From assembly GCF_001811505.1 (NCBI RefSeq), contig NZ_KV804986.1, positions 1 to 39,235 on the forward strand: DNA of 39,235 nt, read 5' to 3'. Made by a program: the position numbers and the translations under genes. Positions 26,733-34,060 of the stretch are shown one piece after another. Under the pieces are notes generated by a model, which saw only the letters and a list, made by a program, of their open reading frames with translations, was not told where the DNA came from and ran no database searches. This DNA comes from Streptococcus sp. HMSC034E03 (GTDB taxonomy: Bacteria > Bacillota > Bacilli > Lactobacillales > Streptococcaceae). Numbering within the stretch: the stretch's first letter is position 1; each line of letters begins with the position of its first letter.

Positions 26733-27530
26733 CTAATCAACATAAGTCTCTTCATTTTTATTAAGATAAGCGTATGGTAAGCCTATCAAGAATCCTCCAC
26801 CAATCAAGTTAGCAATGAAGGTGACACTCCAATGACGTAGGATATTAGGAATATCAAAGTTAGCAATTTGGTCAGAAACAATGCTGAATTTAATAATGCT
26901 AAAGGATGAAAAGTTAGCTGCAATATGCTCGTTAGATAAAAAAACAAACATAGAAATAGCTGACAAGATAATCCATAGCTTAGCACTGCTATCCTTAACC
27001 AAAATAGAAGATAGAATGGCAATATTTACGAACATATTTGCCAAAATCCCTTCCAACAAGACCAACTCACTAGGTCGTGCCAACTTCTTAGCTACAATCT
27101 TTGGAAGATAACTGTCGTGTGTCAGGTGTGAAAAAGCCGATGAATTAGCAAAGCACCAACCTGCTAACAGAGCACCAACTAAGTTGAAAAAGGCACAATA
27201 GAGCAAAATGACAAAGGCTTTTTTCCAATCAATCTTCTTCAAGAATGTTCCAGCTGTCAGATACATCATGTTTGATGTGACCAATTCAGCATTTAAAAAT
27301 ACAATGTAAACAAGTCCCCAAGCAAATACAAAGGGAAAAAGAAAATAGCCAGCACTTGGAACGATGCTATTGAGTAGATCAGCACCTATGGCCCCAGCGG
27401 CTGTACTAAAGGTTAAAAAAGCACCTGCTAACATGGAACGAATGGCATATTTGAACTTACTTTTGTCAAATAGACTTTCTTTCTTATGACAATAATAATC
27501 AATCTTTGAAATAAATTCTGACGAACTCAT
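26733..27530 (-). CDS. Formate/nitrite (FNT) channel, copy 2
   Basis: Second six-helix FNT channel, 265 residues, the same length as copy 1. The Thr loop AELVTSNMMYLTAG and central His in NEHIAANF are kept, so both copies should conduct. Differences concentrate in the N-terminal cytoplasmic tail (residues 10-25) and the loop around residues 140-155 (SYLPKIVAKKLARPSE against SFISGVVEMKLGRSNE), which may reflect different gating or regulation. It has its own extended -10 TGTTATACT (27564-27559) and its own terminator, so the copies are separate transcription units. Confidence 0.9.
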   Translation of the reverse strand: MSSSEFISKIDYYCHKKESLFDKSKFKYAIRSMLAGAFLTFSTAAGAIGADLLNSIVPSAGYFLFPFVFAWGLVYIVFLNAELVTSNMMYLTAGTFLKKIDWKKAFVILLYCAFFNLVGALLAGWCFANSSAFSHLTHDSYLPKIVAKKLARPSELVLLEGILANMFVNIAILSSILVKDSSAKLWIILSAISMFVFLSNEHIAANFSSFSIIKFSIVSDQIANFDIPNILRHWSVTFIANLIGGGFLIGLPYAYLNKNEETYVD

Positions 27531-27558
27531 ATAAACTCCTTAAAATATCATTGTTAAT

Positions 27559-27567
27559 AGTATAACA
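27559..27567 (-). promoter_or_regulatory. Extended -10 of FNT copy 2
   Basis: TGTTATACT lies 29 bases before the ATG at 27530, with AAGGAGTTTAT between. Same arrangement as for copy 1. Confidence 0.65.
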
Positions 27568-27601
27568 TAAAATATTTTAAGTGGAAATAAATTTTTGTCC
27601 T

Positions 27602-28249
27602 TTACATTTGATTGTTTTTAGTGTTTGTAAAAGCTTCAATTTCTTCTGCAGTCAACCCTACCAGCTCTGAAACACACAAGCCGACAATATCTGACAAAAC
27701 AGAATCGCAGACATATTCATTCTCACCATGACCATATTTACAAGTAAATAGTGGAGTTCTTATCGCTGATTGATAAAAATTGAAGGCTAACTCTTGTAGT
27801 TTTTCTGGCTGAAATTTAAGTCCCAACTCTTGCGCAAGTAGAGTTCTCACTTTGTCCCACTTTTCGCCTTTTGACTGGTAGTTTTGTCGTGCTTTGTCGA
27901 TAAATCCCTGACTGAATTTTTCCAACAAATGCTTGTTTTGATAGAGCAAACGACAGGAAAAGTCTGAGATAGAACCAGCATGAAGTAAGAAGGTAAGCAG
28001 GTCATCAAGGCTTTCTGCTACCCTCCCAACTTGGCCTTCACTCCCTATAAAGCCGATACTCTCATCCTCAAGAATTACATATTCTCCCCCGCTATCGTCC
28101 TGGGCAAATGCATGACCAGCTAAAGAATATTCCTCATTGTTATTAGAGAACTGGACCTCTCTAATTTGATCACAAAAGTAAATATCACACTCATCTAAAA
28201 GTAATCTTCTTAAATGCTGATTATTTCTGATTATTTGTAGCCTTTCCAT
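27602..28249 (-). CDS. Unknown protein, possibly SUKH (SMI1/KNR4)-like
   Basis: A soluble protein of 215 residues with no membrane segment. The stretch GGEYVILEDESIGFIGSEGQ followed by VAESLDDLLTFLLH (about 75-115) resembles the SUKH fold, common in immunity proteins of bacterial toxin systems. The rest, including a Cys-containing C-terminal part (CKYGHGENEYVCDSV), is not recognised. The start is the ATG at 28249 with AGAGGGA upstream; a longer frame would overlap the next gene. It lies 28 bases after the PH-like membrane protein gene. SUKH assignment is tentative and no toxin gene is next to it. Confidence 0.55.
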   Translation of the reverse strand: MERLQIIRNNQHLRRLLLDECDIYFCDQIREVQFSNNNEEYSLAGHAFAQDDSGGEYVILEDESIGFIGSEGQVGRVAESLDDLLTFLLHAGSISDFSCRLLYQNKHLLEKFSQGFIDKARQNYQSKGEKWDKVRTLLAQELGLKFQPEKLQELAFNFYQSAIRTPLFTCKYGHGENEYVCDSVLSDIVGLCVSELVGLTAEEIEAFTNTKNNQM

Positions 28250-28277
28250 CTTTATCCCTCTACAATATTTGGAATTG

Positions 28278-28691
28278 TCAGTGAATGATAACTTTGATAT
28301 GATACTTTTTCGTTTCATTTTTTAAATTTCTGACAAGCTTATCATTCTCTTTTGATTGGCCAAAGAAATAGGCTAGAGCTTTTCCGCTCTTTTGTTCAAT
28401 ACACAAAAAATATCTAGCACCATTCAGTTTAACACTTGGAATAAAATCGACCTCAATCTTTTTAATATTATTCAGTGGTATAATGCGCTTTTTAAAAACA
28501 TAAGCATTATGGATATAAAATCTTCCCTTAGCAATATGAAACGGGGCAAAAAAGTTTCCACCACTTTGACGCACAATCACATAACGACGCCATAGAATCA
28601 GTAAAAGAAGGAAGGAAATAAAGTAAATAGCAAAAATCAAAACCGAGCTTTTCATCATCGATTTTAGCCCAATCAAAAAATAATCTATCAT
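28278..28691 (-). CDS. Small membrane protein with PH-like domain, unknown
   Basis: A protein of 137 residues. One hydrophobic helix (about 16-34, VLIFAIYFISFLLLLILW) is followed by a soluble beta-rich part (40-137) containing IIPLNNIKKIEVDFIP. That pattern is common to bacterial PH-like domains that sit against membranes. The function is not recognised. AAAAAGGAAC lies about 10 bases before the ATG. It may form a two-gene unit with the gene after it. Confidence 0.55.
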   Translation of the reverse strand: MIDYFLIGLKSMMKSSVLIFAIYFISFLLLLILWRRYVIVRQSGGNFFAPFHIAKGRFYIHNAYVFKKRIIPLNNIKKIEVDFIPSVKLNGARYFLCIEQKSGKALAYFFGQSKENDKLVRNLKNETKKYHIKVIIH

Positions 28692-28806
28692 AATTAAAGT
28701 TCCTTTTTACCTTATTATATCACTTTTATTGAACAACTAGTTTTATGGACAAAGAAAAAGACTAAACAAAGTTCAGCCCTTTTCACAAATATTTGATGTA
28801 ATATCT

Positions 28807-29316
28807 TTATCTGGTCAAATCAAGTCGTTTACCGATTTTTCCGATAAGAATAGCACCAACAATCAAAGAAGCGAATTCTCCGATAGCAGTTGTAAACCAA
28901 GTTAAGAAGAAAGGTGCTTCTGCTACGATGTTCAATTCAGCAGCAATGGTGATCATTGAAATCGAAAAAAGAATTGAAAAGAAGAAATGATCTTTACGAA
29001 TCAATCCATTAAAAAGATAGTCTTTTTTATATTTGCTAAACAACCATACGCCTAAACTTAGGAAGACAAGCGTAGAGCCTCCACCAACTGCGACATCGAT
29101 GATTCCAAAACTGAAGAAATTAGCAATCATACAGCCAAGAGTAACACCGATAATGTACTTAGGATTGTAAAAGGCAAGGAAATTCATCATTTCAGAAATA
29201 CGGAACTGATAAGCACCGTAACTGATAGCATTAAGGGGTGGTGTGATTGTCAAAACCACATAAATTGCTGCGACAATGGCAATATCTGCCATATCACGAA
29301 TAGTTAGTTTTTTCAT
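28807..29316 (-). CDS. queT: QueT queuosine-precursor transporter
   Basis: Membrane protein of 169 residues with about five or six hydrophobic helices, from the QueT (COG4708) group of ECF substrate-binding proteins. These import queuosine precursors such as preQ1 with the shared ECF energising module. The N-terminal MKKLTIRDMADIAIVAAIYV and the loop NAISYGAYQFRISEMMNFLAFYNP fit the family. The start is the ATG at 29316; a longer frame would run through the riboswitch. Control by a preQ1-II riboswitch supports the assignment strongly. Confidence 0.93.
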   Translation of the reverse strand: MKKLTIRDMADIAIVAAIYVVLTITPPLNAISYGAYQFRISEMMNFLAFYNPKYIIGVTLGCMIANFFSFGIIDVAVGGGSTLVFLSLGVWLFSKYKKDYLFNGLIRKDHFFFSILFSISMITIAAELNIVAEAPFFLTWFTTAIGEFASLIVGAILIGKIGKRLDLTR

Positions 29317-29320
29317 GTTT

Positions 29321-29378
29321 TCTCCTTTAGCGAGTAACCCGCGTAAAATATGCTTGGTGAAAGAAGCTAAGCACCAAG
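29321..29378 (-). promoter_or_regulatory. preQ1-II riboswitch of queT
   Basis: On the minus strand the leader contains CTTGGTGCTTAGCTTCTTTC, then ACCAAGCATATT, a short hairpin GCGGGTTACTCGC and AAAGGAGAA. This order matches the preQ1-II class found upstream of COG4708 genes in streptococci. CTTGGTG pairs with CACCAAG as the first stem. The ribosome binding site AGGAG lies at the 3' end, where it is sequestered when preQ1 is bound, so translation of queT is switched off. Confidence 0.92.
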
Positions 29379-29400
29379 GGTTGAACAAGTCAACCTTTCA

Positions 29401-29433
29401 AGTATAGCACATTTATGTCCTTTATGCTATACT
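29401..29433. promoter_or_regulatory. Back-to-back divergent promoters of queT and gtrA
   Basis: AGTATAGCA (29401-29409) on the left is the minus-strand extended -10 TGCTATACT of queT. TGCTATACT (29425-29433) on the right is the same box for gtrA. Only 15 bases separate them. Each promoter's -35 position falls inside the other's -10, so neither can have a normal -35. The gtrA ATG at 29440 begins exactly seven bases past its hexamer, which predicts a leaderless mRNA. Confidence 0.7.
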
Positions 29434-29439
29434 GTTTTT

Positions 29440-29874
29440 ATGAAAATATCCATAAAAAGATTTTTCGACAATGAAATCCTCTCCTACTTATTTTTTGGAG
29501 TTGCAACTACACTTGTTTCTATCATTGTTCGTATCACTATTTTTTACTTTTTCCAACAAGAATTATGGGCGACTGCTCTGGGAAATATAACTGGAATTTT
29601 GTTTGCTTTTTTCACCAATGATACCATTGTTTTTAAACAGAAACGAAAAAATTGGTTCAATCGTCTGATAAAATTTACGACCGCAAGATTCATTACCTTC
29701 CTCTTAGACCTTCTTCTGACCTTTATTTTTGTGACGAGTTTCCCCCATATTATCGGTCAGTTTGTAGGTGATAATCTCAATACTATCAATACAATTGAGA
29801 CTATTTTTGCACAAGTTACAATCATAATCCTCAACTATATCTTCAGTAAATTTTTTGTTTTTAAAAAACACTAA
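29440..29874 (+). CDS. GtrA-family membrane protein
   Basis: Small integral membrane protein of 144 residues with four hydrophobic helices, typical of the GtrA/PF04138 family. Members are thought to help flip or present lipid-linked sugars for wall or surface polysaccharide modification; the partner here is unknown and no glycosyltransferase is adjacent. The motif TNDTIVFKQKRK after the second helix and NYIFSKFFVFKK at the end are characteristic. There is no Shine-Dalgarno site: the six bases before the ATG are GTTTTT, after a -10 box, so the mRNA is predicted to be leaderless. Confidence 0.87.
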   Translation: MKISIKRFFDNEILSYLFFGVATTLVSIIVRITIFYFFQQELWATALGNITGILFAFFTNDTIVFKQKRKNWFNRLIKFTTARFITFLLDLLLTFIFVTSFPHIIGQFVGDNLNTINTIETIFAQVTIIILNYIFSKFFVFKKH

Positions 29875-29883
29875 GCATATTTC

Positions 29884-29912
29884 TTGCATTCAACAGATGA
29901 TTAAGTTATAAT
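29884..29912 (+). promoter_or_regulatory. Promoter of mscL
   Basis: TTGCAT (29884-29889), a 17-base spacer and TATAAT (29907-29912). GAAAGGAAG is a suitable ribosome binding site before the ATG at 29946. Confidence 0.78.
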
Positions 29913-29945
29913 TTAGATTGTAAAAATTTCGAAAGGAAGAAGAAA

Positions 29946-30326
29946 ATGTTAAAAGATCTTAAAGAATTTTTGCTCCGCGGTAACGTTGTAGACCTTGCTG
30001 TCGGTGTGATCATCGCTTCTGCTTTTGGTGCTATCGTTACTTCATTTGTTAATGATATCATCACTCCACTCCTATTGAACCCAGCCTTGGAAGCTGCGAA
30101 AGTACAAAACATAGCTGAGCTTGCATGGAATGGTGTTACTTACGGTAAATTCTTGAGTGCTATTATCAACTTCCTTGTAGTTGGTACTGTTCTATTCTTT
30201 GTGATTAAAGCTATGGAAAAAGCTCAAAGCCTTACTAAAAAAGAAGAGGTTGTTGAAGAAGCACCTGCTGGTCCAACTGAATTGGAAGTTCTTCAAGAAA
30301 TCAAAGCTCTTCTTGAGAAAAAATAA
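29946..30326 (+). CDS. mscL: MscL large-conductance mechanosensitive channel
   Basis: Pentameric membrane channel subunit of 126 residues that opens under osmotic downshock. The N-terminal LKEFLLRGNVVDLAVGVIIASAFGAIV is the family signature (amphipathic helix and first pore helix). The second helix is FLSAIINFLVVGTVLFFVIKA, followed by a charged C-terminal helical bundle (ELEVLQEIKALLEKK). Length is typical. Own promoter and a terminator 8 bases past the stop. Confidence 0.95.
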   Translation: MLKDLKEFLLRGNVVDLAVGVIIASAFGAIVTSFVNDIITPLLLNPALEAAKVQNIAELAWNGVTYGKFLSAIINFLVVGTVLFFVIKAMEKAQSLTKKEEVVEEAPAGPTELEVLQEIKALLEKK

Positions 30327-30334
30327 TCATATAG

Positions 30335-30366
30335 AGGATTCGTTTCAATACTGAATCCTTTTTTTA
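30335..30366 (+). terminator. Terminator after mscL
   Basis: AGGATTC (30335-30341) pairs with GAATCCT (30353-30359), followed by a run of T. Confidence 0.85.
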
Positions 30367-30394
30367 TTCTCCTTTTGCTGAGTTTAGAAAAAAC

Positions 30395-30423
30395 TTGAGT
30401 TCAGCTCTCTTTTTTGATATAAT
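30395..30423 (+). promoter_or_regulatory. Promoter of tRNA-Arg
   Basis: TTGAGT (30395-30400), a 17-base spacer and TATAAT (30418-30423) preceded by TGA, about 12 bases ahead of the tRNA. Confidence 0.8.
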
Positions 30424-30434
30424 AATTAAAGTTT

Positions 30435-30506
30435 CCACCCTTAGTGTAATGGATATCACGTAAGATTCCGGTTCTTGAGATGGGGGTTCGATTCCCTCAG
30501 GGTGGA
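30435..30506 (+). tRNA. tRNA-Arg (anticodon CCG)
   Basis: A 72-base cloverleaf. Acceptor CCACCCT pairs with AGGGTGG, with discriminator A. The anticodon stem TAAGA/TCTTG has one U-G pair and closes the loop TTCCGGT, whose middle bases CCG read codon CGG. The T arm is GGGGG-TTCGATT-CCCTC. CCA is not encoded. It stands alone, and the accessory region starts after it. The 137 bases between it and the next gene show nothing I recognise, and I found no copy of its 3' end further right that would mark an integration site. Confidence 0.92.
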
Positions 30507-30643
30507 TATTTTATAAAGAACTTACCAAAATCTGTAGATAAAGCTGTAAGGATTTAAGCTCTATAATATTTCTAGTGGATAAATTCCCTATAGATATTAT
30601 GGAGTCTATTTTATTGTTGAAAAGGTTTACGTTTATCTAGGCT

Positions 30644-31027
30644 TCAGTCTAGTTTTTTTATAATCGGAAATGCCTCTGTAAGGACGTCTATCCCAAAATT
30701 AATTCCCTGTACTTGGTAGTGATAGATGGGGGCAGGATAAAACTTTTGAACTCTGTTTTTAAGGTGAGTGTCTTTCATTTCAAGTAAAATCCCATCTGAT
30801 AAACAGGGAATTTCTGGTCCGCTGAGTAAATCTTCTTCTAGTAAATTCAGGTCCCACCCCTCATCGATGGATCTGCAAAAAAGAATCTTACCAAAATCAA
30901 TACAGTATTTGAGCTTTTGATTCTTTAAAGCCTCAAGAAAAATTTGCAGGTTATTTTCTTGAGAAAGTTGACACCGTAATTCATACCAATCATACTCTAT
31001 TTCCTCACCAATATGAACCCACTTCAT
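30644..31027 (-). CDS. Unknown protein, second gene of a coupled pair
   Basis: A soluble protein of 127 residues, acidic (pI below neutral by eye), with no signal peptide or membrane helix and no motif that I recognise. Its ATG overlaps the stop of the gene upstream in an ATGA, so the two are translationally coupled and probably act together. Size and setting among defence-like genes would suit an immunity or antitoxin-type protein, which is only a guess. Confidence 0.6.
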   Translation of the reverse strand: MKWVHIGEEIEYDWYELRCQLSQENNLQIFLEALKNQKLKYCIDFGKILFCRSIDEGWDLNLLEEDLLSGPEIPCLSDGILLEMKDTHLKNRVQKFYPAPIYHYQVQGINFGIDVLTEAFPIIKKLD

Positions 31028-31416
31028 TTTTGTTCAACCTCTTCTATCCTTAGATCACTCTCTTCATTTTTATAGATAACTAAGTCAAAGACTAGATTCT
31101 TTGCACAAATACGAAAATGAACCAAATCTTCTTCAGCCAAAACTCCACCCGCCCTATGAATCACTTCTGTAATCAGGCTACTGGTCTCTAGCTTACAAAT
31201 CGGGGATTCAAGCTCCGGCAAACTAGGAATCTGATGAAGAGCATCAAATAAGTCTCTATCTGTGATTTGGTAAAAATGACAGAAGGGAAATTTCAATCGA
31301 ATCAGATGTTTCTTTCCCTTCAAAGTCATCGTAGAAATTTCGTAATGACTATTTTCACTAAAAGCCGCACTAGCTTCATATTCATCTTCTGGAATAATAG
31401 ATTTCCACTCTAGCAT
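31024..31416 (-). CDS. Unknown protein, first gene of a coupled pair
   Basis: A soluble protein of 130 residues with no recognisable domain, signal or membrane helix. The start is the ATG at 31416, with GGAGAG about 6 bases upstream; a GTG five codons earlier overlaps that site. It ends in a 4-base ATGA overlap with the next gene. It lies about 100 bases downstream of the GmrSD-like restriction gene on the same strand, so a role connected to that gene is possible but not shown. Confidence 0.6.
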   Translation of the reverse strand: MLEWKSIIPEDEYEASAAFSENSHYEISTMTLKGKKHLIRLKFPFCHFYQITDRDLFDALHQIPSLPELESPICKLETSSLITEVIHRAGGVLAEEDLVHFRICAKNLVFDLVIYKNEESDLRIEEVEQK

Positions 31417-31513
31417 TAAATCTCTCTCCACTATTTTCTCATCTCACACGCTTTCTCTATAAAAATCTAAAGTAGTTTAAACAAGCGCACAGCTACTTAT
31501 TATTGATTTACCG

Positions 31514-33304
31514 TTAAATCCAGCCTTTTTCCTTAAATTCAGCAATACGAGCTAAATCCTCATCTGAAGGTTTATTGGAAACAATTTCTTTTGTAATAAC
31601 CGAATACTCTTTGTTCCATTTTTTAAGAATTGCAATAATAGAATCTGAAATCCTGATATCTCTTTTCGAAATTGACTCTAAATTCCACTCTTGAATTTCA
31701 GAAAGTCCCATAACTTTTGTGATTTCGATTTTAGAAGCTGCATATTCTTTTTTCTTTTTAGCAAAGTAACCATTTCCTGCTATAATATTTAACTTCTTTT
31801 CAAATGGTAATTTATTGCCTATATGCTCGATTTTCTCTCGGATTTTATCATCTGATTCATCGATAAAATAGTTAGTTTGCCATTTTTGAGGGAAGATATG
31901 CTCGATTTCCCATTTACTTGGTAATAATGAATCCTGATGTTTATAAGCAAGTGTTTTAAGCAACATTCTCACCACATTACGGTGAGGATTTTGGATTCCT
32001 GCTTCAAGTTGAGCTTGGTCTAGTTCTTTGAAATCAAATTTAGGAATATCTGATACAACAATTGCTGAATTTAATTTCAAAATATCACCTTTAACAGCAT
32101 TGATAGTTGGAATAAGAATGTATTTTGTCATTAGTTCAGCGAGTAATTTGTTTAAGAATCTTGCAAATTTATCCTCAAAGTTTTTATCCTTACGATAACA
32201 AATATAATATATAATCACCGGATATTTCCAGAACTCATTAGGATATGAAGTAAGTGTATCTAATGTTTGTTTTATCTTTATATTTGATGACCAACTCTCA
32301 TCTTCCAGCACTTCACCTTTATTAATTACTTTCCATAATTCGATCATTACGAATAAATTATCTAATAATTCAGATTGATAAAGGCGTTCAAATTTGTTAC
32401 TCGAATAGTATTTTCTGACACCAGGTGTAGTACTTTTAGTATCTTTTTCCAAAGCTCTAAGATAGAACATATAGTAATAAAATAATTGTTGGATACTTTC
32501 ATTAGCTGCTGTAGCTTGTTCATCAAGCTCTTTCCAGCGTTCAATAAATATTTCCTTATCTTTTCCCTCAAGATGGTTATAAATCTTAGCTTTAAATATA
32601 TCAGCATCAGATAGCGGTAAACCTCTGTCATTTAAAGTAGAGAAAATAGTCAATGCTGTATCTTGGGTATCAGCAGTTATTGGTAAAAGAATAGCTTGAT
32701 TTAATAGGGAATAAATGAACTGATAAATCATCAAGGGATTATCACTTGAATGTTTATCAAGTAACTCCTGAAAATGAATATAATTTCTAGAATAATTATC
32801 TTTAGAATCTTTATTTGCTCTTCCAGTTTCGAGAATTTTACGAAGAATTTCATTACCTTCATTATTAACAACACGTGATGTTAGAAGAGTAGTCTTATAA
32901 TCAACTGTTCCAGTCAGTTTATTAGTGCGCCAGATTGAAGGTTCAATCTTACCAATAAAATTGTTCGCTTCTGGAGTTCGTTCTGATAATGGAGAATTAA
33001 ATAGCTTTGTGTAAATCGCTCTTAACAATAAAAACAGAGAGGTAATACGTTGCTGACCATCAATAATTTCCTGTTCACCATTATCATTTTCATACGAAAC
33101 GATACTTCCAAGAAAATACGAACCTTCGCGTTCAGTACCACCATTACTGACGGTAAATTCCCATAAATCTTCAAACAGTGTTTCAACCTGTTCATCCGTC
33201 CAAGCATAAGGACGCTGATATTCTGGAATAACAAATGGTTTTGTTCTTCCACTACCAAGTAGTGCCTCAACACTCTGCTTATTAACTTCTATTGTAGTTG
33301 GCAT
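31514..33304 (-). CDS. GmrSD-like protein: DUF262 plus HNH (DUF1524)
   Basis: A protein of 596 residues joining two halves that are separate in GmrS and GmrD. The N-terminal DUF262 part (about 5-250) has IPEYQRPYAW and the ParB/Srx-like motif EIIDGQQRITSL (about 80-91), linked to NTP binding and hydrolysis. The C-terminal part (about 440-570) has EIEHIFPQKW and GNKLPFEKKLN, the His/Asn pattern of an HNH nuclease. Such fusions restrict phage DNA carrying sugar-modified cytosines, and some limit other phages. The frame is complete. GGAGG precedes the ATG and TATAAT lies about 16 bases upstream. The target here is inferred from family knowledge only. Confidence 0.88.
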   Translation of the reverse strand: MPTTIEVNKQSVEALLGSGRTKPFVIPEYQRPYAWTDEQVETLFEDLWEFTVSNGGTEREGSYFLGSIVSYENDNGEQEIIDGQQRITSLFLLLRAIYTKLFNSPLSERTPEANNFIGKIEPSIWRTNKLTGTVDYKTTLLTSRVVNNEGNEILRKILETGRANKDSKDNYSRNYIHFQELLDKHSSDNPLMIYQFIYSLLNQAILLPITADTQDTALTIFSTLNDRGLPLSDADIFKAKIYNHLEGKDKEIFIERWKELDEQATAANESIQQLFYYYMFYLRALEKDTKSTTPGVRKYYSSNKFERLYQSELLDNLFVMIELWKVINKGEVLEDESWSSNIKIKQTLDTLTSYPNEFWKYPVIIYYICYRKDKNFEDKFARFLNKLLAELMTKYILIPTINAVKGDILKLNSAIVVSDIPKFDFKELDQAQLEAGIQNPHRNVVRMLLKTLAYKHQDSLLPSKWEIEHIFPQKWQTNYFIDESDDKIREKIEHIGNKLPFEKKLNIIAGNGYFAKKKKEYAASKIEITKVMGLSEIQEWNLESISKRDIRISDSIIAILKKWNKEYSVITKEIVSNKPSDEDLARIAEFKEKGWI

Positions 33305-33419
33305 CTTAAACCTCCAGATTATATTTGCTAAAATACTACATTTTTTTATTGATTATTTAAAAACTATATAAAATCGCTTTAACTGGCAATCCTACAAACT
33401 TAAAACGAACTTTGGTTGA

Positions 33420-33986
33420 CTATTGTAGCTCCTCCATCGCTTCTTTCACATATCCTTCTACATCTTCAATCTCTACAAACGATGGGTCTAAGTGACATAG
33501 GAAATGCCAATCTTCGGTATCTTTTTTTCTGTAGACAATCGCCTCACCGTCTTCACTTCCAAAAAAGCTTCTGTCAACTTCAAATCCATTGCCTTCTAAA
33601 AAGTCTTTTGCCTTTCGAAAGTTTCCTTCTCTTGCTTCGATATAAGCTTTGACTTCATCGTTATTAACGACATAGGCATCGACTTTTGTAGCTCCTTCAA
33701 TCACTTTATCGTTTTTAACCGATAGATTCGAAATCTCTTTCCAAATAATGTCCACATTTTCCTCAGAATTAAACGAAAACCTAGATAAAGGGACAATATT
33801 TCCATTGAACACAATTTCCATATAATCCGGCAAGTGTTTAGGATTTACATACTCCACTTCAAAACCATCTTCGTTTTCTAATGTATACCCAGGGATTTGA
33901 GCTACAAAGGCTTTACCCTCCTCTAAAGAATCAAACACGACTAAATCTTTAGAAAAATCATTTTGGTACAATTCCAATATAACCAT
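33420..33986 (-). CDS. Unknown acidic protein
   Basis: A soluble, acidic protein of 188 residues without signal peptide, membrane helix or known motif. The C-terminal 90 residues include AREGNFRKAKDFLEGNGFEV and a short aromatic stretch TEDWHFLCHLDPSF. The start is the ATG at 33986 because AAGGAAGG lies upstream; an in-frame TTG overlaps that site. A palindrome lies about 55 bases upstream of the start. Its size, acidity and neighbours would fit an immunity protein, but nothing proves it. Confidence 0.55.
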   Translation of the reverse strand: MVILELYQNDFSKDLVVFDSLEEGKAFVAQIPGYTLENEDGFEVEYVNPKHLPDYMEIVFNGNIVPLSRFSFNSEENVDIIWKEISNLSVKNDKVIEGATKVDAYVVNNDEVKAYIEAREGNFRKAKDFLEGNGFEVDRSFFGSEDGEAIVYRKKDTEDWHFLCHLDPSFVEIEDVEGYVKEAMEELQ

Positions 33987-34041
33987 CGATAACCCGCCTT
34001 CCTTCAAATCTAATCACTGCAACTCTAACATTAGTAATTAC

Positions 34042-34056
34042 GTACTATAATAGTAC
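34042..34056. promoter_or_regulatory. Perfect palindrome GTACTAT-A-ATAGTAC
   Basis: Seven-base arms around one base, between the ADP-ribosylglycohydrolase stop (34061) and the next gene's start (33986). A second small palindrome GTAATTAC (34034-34041) adjoins it. It could be an operator or a weak hairpin; no T run follows. Confidence 0.4.
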
Positions 34057-34060
34057 ACTA

